From assembly GCA_031379365.1 (NCBI GenBank), contig JANNFB010000298.1, forward strand, positions 1 to 26,497: a stretch of DNA of 26,497 nucleotides, read 5' to 3'. The DNA comes from CADEEN01 sp031379365 (GTDB lineage Bacteria; Pseudomonadota; Gammaproteobacteria; Burkholderiales; Burkholderiaceae_C). The position numbers and the translations under genes are program-made. This document shows positions 1-7,480 of the stretch, one piece after another (positions within the stretch are counted from its first letter, which is position 1; each line of letters begins with the position of its first letter). The notes below the pieces were generated by a model, which was not told the DNA's origin, made no database searches, and saw nothing but the letters and a program-made list of their open reading frames with translations.

Positions 1-93
1 CTCACGGCACTGCTCGTTGAGTTGCCCAAGGCCGAGACCGCCGATGACTTCGAGGCGCTGCTGCCCTGGCGCCTGGTGCCGCCACAAACCTGA
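1..93 (+). CDS. IS66-family transposase, C-terminal fragment
   Basis: The window opens inside a reading frame of 30 codons that ends in TGA at 91-93. The residues include ELPKAETADDFEALLPWRL, which match the conserved C-terminal tail of IS66 transposases (TnpC), whose last residues usually read like 'TVDDFEALLPWN'. The rest of the gene, including the catalytic DDE domain, lies to the left of the window, so whether the element is intact cannot be seen. An IS66-like terminal inverted repeat about 25 bp downstream of the stop supports the call. The assignment rests on family motif memory over a short peptide. Confidence 0.72.
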   Translation, partial: LTALLVELPKAETADDFEALLPWRLVPPQT

Positions 94-140
94 TCAGCGC
101 CCGGCACTTCCCGCAAGGGCGCGGTCTATTGACCGCTTAC
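1..140 (+). mobile_element. Right end of an IS66-family insertion sequence
   Basis: The transposase tail (1-93) is followed by a short non-coding stretch ending in a sequence at 119-140. Read from the outside in on the minus strand, it starts GTAAGCGGTCAATAGACC. IS66-family inverted repeats characteristically begin GTAAGCG, so the element boundary is placed at 140. IS66 elements normally make 8-bp target duplications, so GATAGTTC at 141-148 would be the candidate duplicate. The left end is outside the window, so the duplication cannot be confirmed. Confidence 0.68.
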
Positions 141-235
141 GATAGTTCTGCCAAACATTTTGAAGCTTCCTGCCTGCAAGCGGGAGCGTAGGCCGGCTGA
201 TAGCACGTCAGGGCTGAGCCAAACAATGCGCTAAG

Positions 236-1090
236 TCATTGACGCGATGGCCTTGGTAGCTGGTGCCGCAGCACTCTCTCGTATATGAAGCCACGGAGGT
301 TCGGTGGCAGTAGAAAAACCAACGAGCGAATCAGGCCGTCGACCCATGCGCGATAGGTCGACTTTAGGTCGCAGCGCACCAAATGCGACTGCAGCGACCA
401 CTCGCTACGTGCGTAGCGCCAGCCGCCCCGCCGGCGATACATTTCGCTGCCTGCAGTCGCATGCACGAGAACATCCGGCAGGTTAGCGCAGGTCACACCT
501 CTTTGTAGCAACAACGCCCAAAGGCCATAGTCCTCGCGCAAGTGCAGCGCGGGGTACCCCCCGACCGCCATGACCGCCCGAGTCTTGTAGGCCACCGTCA
601 TGTGATTGAACGGATTTCTCGACACGATGCCTCGCATGATCGCCCCTTGCGAGAGAGGCACAGTACGTTGCGCGATCAAGGACCCCTGCTGACTCATTTC
701 AACGATGGCACCGCCAAACAGTGAGACCGCCGGGTTCTCCCGCGCAAAGCGTGCCTGGAGCCCAAACCTCTCCGGTGTATTGATATCGTCGGCGTCCGCG
801 CGAACTGTCCACTCAGTGCGCACCCTCTCCAGGCCCGCATTCAACGCTGCCGCCAAGCCAACATTGCGCGCCAAGCGCATGACTTCCAATGCATGCGAAC
901 TCTCGAAGTCCGAGATCACCGCATTGAGTTCATTACCGACCGGGCCGTCGACCACGAGCACGAATGCGTCTGGCGTGGTGCTGCCGCAGAAAACGCTGTC
1001 GAGCGCGCGCCGAAACAGCTGCGCATCGTCGCGCGCGTAGACCGACATCAGTACTGTTGCGCCACCTGGAAATCGGTCTCGTTCAGTCAT
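236..1090 (-). CDS. GT2-family glycosyltransferase (AmsE/WcaA-like)
   Basis: This is a 284-aa GT-A fold family 2 glycosyltransferase that probably adds one sugar from a nucleotide donor to a lipid-linked glycan at the inner face of the cytoplasmic membrane. The N-terminal strand MSVYARDD (15-22) and NVGLAAALNAGL (76-87) are typical of the AmsE-like subgroup. The metal/nucleotide motif DADD sits at 99-102, FNHMTV at 161-166, the acceptor-side ED pair at 186-187, and the YRRRGG segment at about 218-223 also fits that subgroup. There is no convincing signal peptide, and length is normal. The start is ATG; the upstream gene ends 71 bp before it, in the same direction. Sugar specificity cannot be read from the sequence. 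It is the last gene of the minus-strand glycan cluster, next to the IS66 end. Confidence 0.85.
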   Translation of the reverse strand: MTERDRFPGGATVLMSVYARDDAQLFRRALDSVFCGSTTPDAFVLVVDGPVGNELNAVISDFESSHALEVMRLARNVGLAAALNAGLERVRTEWTVRADADDINTPERFGLQARFARENPAVSLFGGAIVEMSQQGSLIAQRTVPLSQGAIMRGIVSRNPFNHMTVAYKTRAVMAVGGYPALHLREDYGLWALLLQRGVTCANLPDVLVHATAGSEMYRRRGGWRYARSEWSLQSHLVRCDLKSTYRAWVDGLIRSLVFLLPPNLRGFIYERVLRHQLPRPSRQ

Positions 1091-1161
1091 CGAAGTGAAA
1101 GGTGTCCGGCATGTCAGCGCGGGCGACAGTCAGGTGAACAGAGGCCTTGAATCGACGACCA

Positions 1162-2340
1162 TCAAGGCCCTGGAAGGATGCGACGAAGCAAGACCCACAT
1201 CATCAACGGTGGGGCCATCAGGGTCAGCGTCACCGCGCATACGATGACACGAAGATCCGCAACACCACCGTGATGGTGCCACAGCAAAACGGCGTAGAAG
1301 GCCGCCAGCGCGCCACCATAGGCGATGACGCCTGCTCGCACAGGCAGCCGCGGCGCGAGATAGCGCAGCCCCGCAGAATGAATGACATAGGCCAGCGAGG
1401 TCAGCATGAACACGATGAAGGCAGCAGGGCCAACCGGTTTGTGGGCAATCGCCTGATAGACGAAAGCGTAGACCGTGCCGGTTACGAAGCACACGCCCAA
1501 TTGCAGCAGTACGAAGGTCGTAGCAGGCCGCAGCGATGCACGCGCCGCCATCCGATGGATATCACCGGAGATGACCCAACTGGCAATCAACGAGAACAAT
1601 GCCAGCGACGCAACGAAGAGTCGATTGCCCAGGGCAAGATCAACCGCGGCCGCGGCGGCCAGCGGCACGACAACGAGGAAGGGCGCGTTCAACACAGCCC
1701 CGTCGAACACAGCGGTGAGGAACAGACCGGTCGTATCACCGAGCCGGCGGTACCACGGCGACGATCGGCCCGACTCTCGCTTCAGGCGTGGCAGCAGACG
1801 ACCCCCATAGGCCAGTTGGAAGACCGCTGCTGGCACCCACTGCACCACGAACGCCATTGCACACGTGGCCTCGCTCGCAGGTCGGAGCGTGAGTAGCAGC
1901 AGCGCCAGCAGGCCGCCGGCCGCAGTCAGCCACGGCAGCACCGGATAGCGGCCGAGCGCCGAGCGCGCCAAATCGAGGTCCTGCCCGCATAGGACCACAA
2001 GTGCGGCACCCGCCGCGGCTACCGGCCAGCCAACGCCTTGGCCCAACAAGAGCGCAAGCACAGCTGGCCCTGCCCAGAACATGAAACGGCGCAGGGTCTG
2101 CGCCGCGCCGCGCATGCGGCGCAACTTGCGTGTGCGGGGCTCGCCGCCGACGACGCCTGCGGCGATCAGGTGAAACGTGCGCAGTGTTGCCAGGCAAAAA
2201 CCGAAGACGAAGGAGAAGAACAGCACCCGGGCCGCCGAAGCCGGCGGGAGTAATGCTGCGACCTGCGCGAACACGCCAAACGACAACAGCGCGCTCAACA
2301 CACGCGCGCCTATCGTCAGCGTCACAGCACGAATCAACAC
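1162..2340 (-). CDS. Polytopic membrane protein, probable polysaccharide flippase (Wzx-like)
   Basis: This 392-aa protein is almost entirely hydrophobic, with about 10-12 predicted membrane spans separated by short Arg-rich cytoplasmic loops. The opening residues RAVTLTIGARVLSALLSFG resemble the first helix of Wzx/MATE-type O-antigen and teichoic-acid exporters. The setting between glycosyltransferases also fits a lipid-linked sugar flippase in the cytoplasmic membrane. No decisive motif was recognised, so a Wzy-like polymerase or an unrelated membrane protein remains possible, although no long periplasmic loop typical of Wzy is evident. The start is a GTG at 2340, about 54 bp after the upstream gene stops. 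The family is uncertain; membrane location is clear. Confidence 0.62.
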   Translation of the reverse strand: MLIRAVTLTIGARVLSALLSFGVFAQVAALLPPASAARVLFFSFVFGFCLATLRTFHLIAAGVVGGEPRTRKLRRMRGAAQTLRRFMFWAGPAVLALLLGQGVGWPVAAAGAALVVLCGQDLDLARSALGRYPVLPWLTAAGGLLALLLLTLRPASEATCAMAFVVQWVPAAVFQLAYGGRLLPRLKRESGRSSPWYRRLGDTTGLFLTAVFDGAVLNAPFLVVVPLAAAAAVDLALGNRLFVASLALFSLIASWVISGDIHRMAARASLRPATTFVLLQLGVCFVTGTVYAFVYQAIAHKPVGPAAFIVFMLTSLAYVIHSAGLRYLAPRLPVRAGVIAYGGALAAFYAVLLWHHHGGVADLRVIVCAVTLTLMAPPLMMWVLLRRILPGP

Positions 2341-2394
2341 CCCGCCGCCCGCGAGACAAGTGGTGCGAGCCGTTGCAGCAACGGACGCCCGCCT

Positions 2395-3363
2395 TCAGCC
2401 GAAGTTAGCGCGCAGCCAAGCATCGAAGTGCGGCGCGGCAAGCGCGGGCGCCGGCGGGCTGGCCGGGCCGCCGCCCGAGGCCGAGCCAGCAAGAAAGCGC
2501 TCCAGCGCACGCATGTCGCGCACCGAGAGCATCAGTGTTTCCGCCGTGGTTCGCTCGTTGCACAGGTGCGTCACTCCCAACGACTGGCACAAGGTAGCAC
2601 GCAGCGTCACGCCTCCAGCATCGCGCTCGTGCAGTTCGAGAACGCCGCGGGAGCGTGCGCACAACTGCGCGTATTGCGCAAAACTGATGCGGCCCACAAA
2701 GACGCTCGGGAACCAGTCAACGAGCAGCTGGCTGCGCGACGCCAGCCGCAGATATCCTCGCCGCCCGTGCGCGCGCAATCGCGACTGCAGGAGCAGGAGC
2801 CACGCCAGTCGCTTGGGCGTCGGGCTGCCGACGTAGACGATAGCCAGGTCGGTGGGCTTGAGCGAAGTGGCAATCACAGGCGAATAGGGCACCAGAAAGG
2901 CAATTCCCAAGCGTCTAGCTTCTTCGCGGGAGTAGGTAGCGACGCGCGCCCACGATGCCCACGATCTCAGAAGCTCTGGCGACAGGCCAAGGCGATGCAC
3001 AGGATCGACGAAGTAGAGATGCACGCCCGCCCCACGGTCGCGCAGACCTTCGACAGTGGAGCGAAGTGCCAACGAGGGGTTGAACCACAGCACCCGGTCG
3101 CCAGGCTGAATCGCGGCAAGCCCCACGGCCAGTTGTGCAGGGTCTACGGTCAGGTACTCATTAAAACGCCGCACGTAGTGCGCTGAGACCGCCAGACTCA
3201 CGGGGCGCGCCAGAATGTGGAGGATCTGCACCCATCGCACACGCCAGCCCGGCACCTTGCTCACGCTGTACTCGGTGCAGCGAACGCCCTCTATCGCGGA
3301 GATGTCCTGCCCGGAGGTCTCCGCCAGCATCAACCCACGCTCGGCAAAGATGTGCAGCGTCAA
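2395..3363 (-). CDS. Putative glycosyltransferase of a polysaccharide cluster
   Basis: This is a 322-aa soluble-looking protein. Its layout resembles GT-B-fold glycosyltransferases of the CgeB/capsule type: an N-terminal Rossmann-like half, then a segment ATYSREEARRLGIAFLVPYS (142-161), then a strand IVYVGSPTPKRLAWLL (175-190) that would open the C-terminal domain. In those families, a 'tyrosine-serine/aspartate ... G ... PY' stretch followed by 'vGs...R' is common. No catalytic residue can be named with confidence. The start is taken as TTG at 3363 because it overlaps the TGA of the preceding DUF268 gene (TTGA) and gives a proper first beta strand (TLHIFAERG); an ATG lies at codon 12. Function is inferred mainly from neighbours. 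Confidence 0.55.
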   Translation of the reverse strand: MTLHIFAERGLMLAETSGQDISAIEGVRCTEYSVSKVPGWRVRWVQILHILARPVSLAVSAHYVRRFNEYLTVDPAQLAVGLAAIQPGDRVLWFNPSLALRSTVEGLRDRGAGVHLYFVDPVHRLGLSPELLRSWASWARVATYSREEARRLGIAFLVPYSPVIATSLKPTDLAIVYVGSPTPKRLAWLLLLQSRLRAHGRRGYLRLASRSQLLVDWFPSVFVGRISFAQYAQLCARSRGVLELHERDAGGVTLRATLCQSLGVTHLCNERTTAETLMLSVRDMRALERFLAGSASGGGPASPPAPALAAPHFDAWLRANFG

Positions 3364-4178
3364 GAACTGCCCCCGGCTGCCGGTGCCTTGTCGAACAGGA
3401 ATAGCCCGCAGCCATACTGCATTGCACCAAGCCGTGAAAGGTCAACTGCCAACAGCGGTGCCGGTAGGTCATGACAGTCGCCGGCATCGTCCACGTAGGC
3501 AAAGGCCCGCAGGCTCAGGCCGTGGCGCGCGGCCTCGTCCAGAATGTATTGCGGGTGAAAGATGCGCTGCGCATTGAACTCGACTGCCGGCTCGCCGATC
3601 GGCACGCCTAAGTACAGCCGCCCGCCGGGAGCGACGAGTTCGCTCAGGCGCAGCAGACCGGTGCGCCAGCCTGACGGCCGCAAGGGGTCGCCGTAGCGGC
3701 CCAAGCCGAAGTGCTCGAGCGCATGCAAGCATGAGACCGACGGCGCAGGTTCGATGAGCAGCGGCTCGTCGGACATCATGTCGGCTTGGCGAAACGTCAA
3801 TCCCTTGACATTGCTGACCAAAGCCCGGATGTCAAGCACTTCCACAGCACGGAAACACAGCAGGTGAGCAATGAACCCATCTATGCGCGAACCGACGTCG
3901 ATATGGCGTGCCGGGGCGTGCAAGTGAATCAGCCTTGCGGCCCAAAGATCCTGGTGGAAGTAGTGCCCAGACGCAGTCCCGCTGGCCGAATACTTGTCGG
4001 ACAGCGTCGGCAGCAGTCGTAGTGGAAACAGCGCCTTCTGTTCGACCGGCACGGTTCTGCTCCAGGCGGAAAGGTCGCGGATGTAGCCGAAGACGAAGCG
4101 CAGCGAGCTGAAAGTGCGGCGGGGATCGAAGCCGAACGACACCAGAGTGATGCCGATGCGGCGCTTTAAGCTGCTCAC
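3360..4178 (-). CDS. DUF268 domain protein (methyltransferase-like)
   Basis: This 272-aa protein is recognised as DUF268 by several conserved blocks. These are the glycine-rich HIDVGSRIDGFIAHL (92-106), VLDIRAL (114-120), LTFRQADMM (127-135), LHALEHFGLGRYGDP (151-165), LYLGVPIGEPAVEFNAQRIF (188-207) and a C-terminal YGCGLFLFDK. The order glycine-rich loop, acidic strand end, then a following strand is that of class I SAM-dependent methyltransferases, but the family has no established activity that I know of. It is often found in surface-polysaccharide loci, as here. The start is GTG at 4178, with a GAGGA stretch about 11 bp upstream. Its TGA overlaps the TTG start of the next gene, which suggests translational coupling. 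It is the first gene of the minus-strand cluster. Confidence 0.8.
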   Translation of the reverse strand: MSSLKRRIGITLVSFGFDPRRTFSSLRFVFGYIRDLSAWSRTVPVEQKALFPLRLLPTLSDKYSASGTASGHYFHQDLWAARLIHLHAPARHIDVGSRIDGFIAHLLCFRAVEVLDIRALVSNVKGLTFRQADMMSDEPLLIEPAPSVSCLHALEHFGLGRYGDPLRPSGWRTGLLRLSELVAPGGRLYLGVPIGEPAVEFNAQRIFHPQYILDEAARHGLSLRAFAYVDDAGDCHDLPAPLLAVDLSRLGAMQYGCGLFLFDKAPAAGGSS

Positions 4179-4644
4179 GGGGAAGTGGTCCTCGAGTGCT
4201 TGCCAACCACATCAAGGCTCAGTTGCATCCGCCGGCGACTCGAACATGCACGAGGACTCGAAGTGGAGTCGGCGATTGACATCATGAAACTGGACATTAG
4301 AGGGTTCAGCATGACCTAAAGCAGCCGCACGGCGTGGCTCTGAAAGCAGTGGTCGAAGTATCGTGCATGCCACTGGTGCAGATCAGCAGCCATGCGCCGC
4401 GAAGCCAACGAACGCATGCTTGTGGCAACCCATCGGGTGCTGTGAGCATTCGCGGGCAAAGTTGTGCGTCCGCTGGAGGGCCCTCGTGAGGCCTGGGTCT
4501 GAAGCATGCTTTTTGGGGTAATGCGCAGACAGGCGCTTGAGGCGGCGCCAGGTGCGTGCGCGAAGGCGGCAGCGATGCAGACGGACCAGGAAGCGCGGTT
4601 GTGAGTGTTTCACGGGGAGTTGCGCGTGCCTGGACAATTGAGCT
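4179..4644. other. Divergent intergenic region without a supportable gene
   Basis: This 466-bp stretch lies between the divergent DUF268 gene and the acyltransferase gene. Short reading frames cross it on both strands, but none has a recognisable product or a convincing ribosome binding site. A TTGACA hexamer at 4276-4281 could be a -35 box for rightward transcription, but no good -10 box lies 16-18 bp further on. The region presumably carries the promoters for both directions and may also contain decayed gene remnants that I could not identify. Confidence 0.5.
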
Positions 4645-6555
4645 ATGCGGCACCGCCCTGAGATCGACGGCCTTCGCGGGATAGCCGTGATCGCGGTAGT
4701 CCTGTTCCATGCTCGGGTGACTGCCGTTCCAGGTGGCTACCTGGGGGTAGACATCTTCTTCGTGATCAGCGGGTACTTGATCACCACTATTCTTGTCGAG
4801 GAAGTGGCTACGGGGCGTATGAGTCTCGCCCGGTTCTACGAGCGACGGGTGCGACGCATCGCTCCTGCCCTGGGCCTGGTGGCATTTGCCAGCCTGGTCC
4901 CGGCATGGTGGCTGATGCCTACACAGCAGATGCAGGATTTTGGCCGGAGCTTGGTCTCAGTCGCGGTCTTTGCAGCCAACTTGAACTTCTGGCGCAGTAG
5001 TGGCTACTTCGATCTGAGCGCCGAGGAAAGGCCACTGCTGCACACCTGGAGCCTTGGCGTCGAAGAACAGTTCTACTTGCTGTACCCGCTGCTGCTACTT
5101 TGGGCCTGGCGACGCGGCATGGGCTGGACGCGCGCAGCTGTCATTTTGGGTCTGGCGGCGTCATTCGCGCTGACGCTGGCAGTTTGGCGGACGCACGCGG
5201 CGGCGAACTTCTACCTGCTGCCTACGCGAGCCTGGGAACTGCTGGCGGGCGCCAGCGTCGCGCTATTGCCGCCGTGCGCCGTGGAGCGGTTGGCGCCGTG
5301 GGCCCGTGAATGCTTGAGCCTGGCGGCACTGGCCCTCGTACTGTCGGCGGTGCTGACCGTTGACCCGCGCAATGCGGTTTCACCCTGGAGCCAGGCGCTG
5401 CCAGTGCTGGCCTGCGCGCTGCTCATCGCCGTCGTGCCGGTCAACGGGCCGGCTGCGACCATCCTGGGGCTGCGACCGCTGGTTGGCGTCGGACTGATTT
5501 CTTACTCGGTCTACCTCTGGCACCACCCGATTCTCGACTTTATGCGCATGTCACAACTCGGGGCGCTGAGTTCGACCCAGGTTGCGTTGTCCATTGCGAC
5601 AACCTTTGTATTGTCCGCAGCAACTTGGCGCTGGGTGGAACAACCGGTGCGCCGGGCATTGTTTGGGACCCGACGTGTCATCCTGCTCTACGTCGGCCTG
5701 GGTTCGCTGCTGCTGGCCGCCACCGGCCTTCTTCTTGCTGCGCCAGGGCCGCTTCAGCGCTGGCGTGTCGGCGACTCCGTGCACGCTGAAGAGGCCGCAG
5801 TGCAGGCCCTTGTGGAAAGCCGAGTGTTGGCGCTGCGCTCGGGCATATGCCACTTCAACGGACGTGGGCCCAATGTCGCTTTCGACGACTTCCTGGCCGC
5901 GTGGGACTGTTGGGGTAGCCCCGCGCCGCGCCGCCTAGTGGTGGGCGACAGCCACGCCGCCGATGTGGCCGTTGCGCTGCGCAGCGTTGGCCTTGACGTG
6001 GGCCAGATGACGGGGGCGGGCTGCTCCCTGGTACCAGCTCTGATGTCCGGGCCATGCCGGCGACAGTTCGATCACGTGCGCGCGCAGGCACGGGCGCAGG
6101 GCATCCAGATGCTGGTACTGGCCAATCAGTACGCTCCCACAGAGCTTACGGAGGAATCACTTGATGCGATGGCCGTCTATTGGGCGCTGCCGGGCGTCGA
6201 GTTATGGCTGGTAACGCATCTGCCCGAGTTCCCCAACCTCACGCTACTGCGCCCTCGCGCACTGATGCTCGGGCAGGTTCTGAACAGCGAGACACTGCAC
6301 GCCGATGAGACTGTGAGTGCAACGAGCGAGGAGGGCGCGGCGCGTCTTGCGGAAAACTGGCCCCAGCTACACGTGCTCAATGCTCGCCAACTGTTCTGTG
6401 GCATCGACCCTGCAGTTGGCTGTACGTGGCGGGCAAAGGGTCAGGACCTGTTGGTTGACGGCCACCATTTCACGGTGACAGGCGCCGCGGAGTTTGGGCG
6501 CCAACTCGTCGCGGCGGGACTATATGCGGCGCTCAATCGCGCAAACGGACCCTGA
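4645..6555 (+). CDS. Acyltransferase 3 / SGNH fusion protein (OafA-type)
   Basis: This 636-aa integral membrane protein would O-acylate (often acetylate) a surface polysaccharide or LPS sugar. Residues 1-360 form the acyltransferase-3 domain. They open with RPEIDGLRGIAVIAVVLFHA, continue with GGYLGVDIFFVISGYLITT and a cluster of arginines (FYERRVRRIAPAL), and include HTWSLGVEEQFYLLYPLLL; about ten membrane spans follow. After a last span near 345-365, a periplasmic SGNH hydrolase-like domain has its nucleophile in VVGDSHAADVA (Ser436) and the catalytic pair in DGHHFT (Asp605, His608), so both halves look intact. Length is normal for this fusion class. It is transcribed away from the glycosyltransferase cluster and could modify the glycan that cluster makes, but it could also act on LPS. 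The start is ATG with a weak ribosome site. Confidence 0.93.
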   Translation: MRHRPEIDGLRGIAVIAVVLFHARVTAVPGGYLGVDIFFVISGYLITTILVEEVATGRMSLARFYERRVRRIAPALGLVAFASLVPAWWLMPTQQMQDFGRSLVSVAVFAANLNFWRSSGYFDLSAEERPLLHTWSLGVEEQFYLLYPLLLLWAWRRGMGWTRAAVILGLAASFALTLAVWRTHAAANFYLLPTRAWELLAGASVALLPPCAVERLAPWARECLSLAALALVLSAVLTVDPRNAVSPWSQALPVLACALLIAVVPVNGPAATILGLRPLVGVGLISYSVYLWHHPILDFMRMSQLGALSSTQVALSIATTFVLSAATWRWVEQPVRRALFGTRRVILLYVGLGSLLLAATGLLLAAPGPLQRWRVGDSVHAEEAAVQALVESRVLALRSGICHFNGRGPNVAFDDFLAAWDCWGSPAPRRLVVGDSHAADVAVALRSVGLDVGQMTGAGCSLVPALMSGPCRRQFDHVRAQARAQGIQMLVLANQYAPTELTEESLDAMAVYWALPGVELWLVTHLPEFPNLTLLRPRALMLGQVLNSETLHADETVSATSEEGAARLAENWPQLHVLNARQLFCGIDPAVGCTWRAKGQDLLVDGHHFTVTGAAEFGRQLVAAGLYAALNRANGP

Positions 6556-6890
6556 TGGGACGAGGTGTAACGAGGAACGTGGCGAGCCTTCGGCCTGCGC
6601 GTCGTTGAACATCGTGATACCCCCGGCCAATGTGCTTTCGCGGCGATGTCCAGTCAACGACTCGCTCCGGTGCGCGGGACACTACCAATTCGCGTCGTGA
6701 AGCTCATCTTTGAAGCCAGTTTCGGCTTGCCAGTCCACGCTCTCTGGGCGCGACACGTCCATCTGCTTGCGCGCCGGGGCCGGCGGGCTTGTTGCTATCA
6801 AACTTGATCCGCGGCCTGCAGCGCACCAAGTTACCCTCGCACTCCGCGGACGTGTTGAAGCGCCAAGCCGTGGCCGCCGTCTCGGCACAG
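6556..6890. other. Intergenic stretch with no recognised gene
   Basis: This 335-bp stretch lies between the acyltransferase stop and the DUF4143 remnant. Short frames exist on both strands, including minus-strand peptides across 6682-7021, but none matches a family that I recognise. No clear hairpin with a T-tract follows the acyltransferase gene. Given the decayed gene next to it, it may be eroded accessory DNA. Confidence 0.5.
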
Positions 6891-7448
6891 TTACACCGCC
6901 ACCGCCTGCCAACTGAGCGCGGCGTAATCGCAACCGCGATGTCCCTCGTCACCGCCGTAGACGAGCAGCGACTCGGCCGCCGCGTCACCCACGATTGCAC
7001 GCCGGCGGCGCGCCGGGGCAAGCCAGCTCGGGCTGTAGGTCATTCCTGATTTGCACTCCACTGCATACAGACGCGAGCGATGCTCGATCACGAGACCGAC
7101 CTCGAGCCCATGGTTGTCACGCCAGAAGTAAAGGTCGGCAGGCAAGCCGAGGTTGTAGCGATGCTTGAGCGCTTCGCCGACAACCCAGGCTTCAACAACC
7201 GCGCCACGCTGGGCATGCGTGCTCAGGTCTTCAGGGCTGGCGATGCGCAGCAGGCAGCACAGCGGCCCACTGTCCAGGAAGTACAGCTTGGGTGTCTTGA
7301 CCAGCCACCGGCGCGCGGTGGGCCGGTTGATGCCGGAGTCGCCAACCAGGCTATTGAGCTTCAACAACTGGCCGCTGCGCGCCTCGCACAGTGCGACGAA
7401 GCGGCACGCCAAGGCTGCGGTGGCTTCGTGGGCCGGCGCATCATGCAC
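6891..7448 (-). pseudogene. Remnant of a DUF4143/AAA_14 ATPase-type gene
   Basis: The 185-residue frame matches the C-terminal DUF4143 half of a large family of predicted AAA_14 ATPases. Recognisable blocks are FVALCEARSGQLLKLNSLVG, LVKTPKLYFLDSG, STHAQRGAVVEAWVVGEALK, PADLYFWRDNHGLEVGLVIE and YAVECKSGMTYS. Three things mark it as broken. The whole N-terminal P-loop ATPase domain (about 200 residues) is missing, with an in-frame TAG directly upstream of the GTG start. The usual stretch of roughly 20-25 residues between 'TARRWL' and 'VKTPKLYFLDSG' is deleted in frame. The Asp normally following 'NHGLEV' in the nuclease-like core is Gly. It sits head to head with lysS. A functional truncated protein is unlikely but not excluded. 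Confidence 0.75.
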
Positions 7449-7449
7449 C

Positions 7450-7455
7450 TAAAAT
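7450..7455 (+). promoter_or_regulatory. Possible -10 box for lysS
   Basis: TAAAAT lies 25 bp before the lysS start codon. No clear -35 hexamer is present at the right distance, so this is only a suggestion based on position and AT-richness in a GC-rich setting. Confidence 0.3.
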
Positions 7456-7480
7456 TGCTGCAAATACCCAAAAGTTGCCG

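Noticed and set aside
4306..4710. Minus-strand frames in the 4179-4644 gap as possible genes
   Set aside because: There is no recognisable domain or ribosome site, the longest overlaps the acyltransferase start, and composition is not protein-like.
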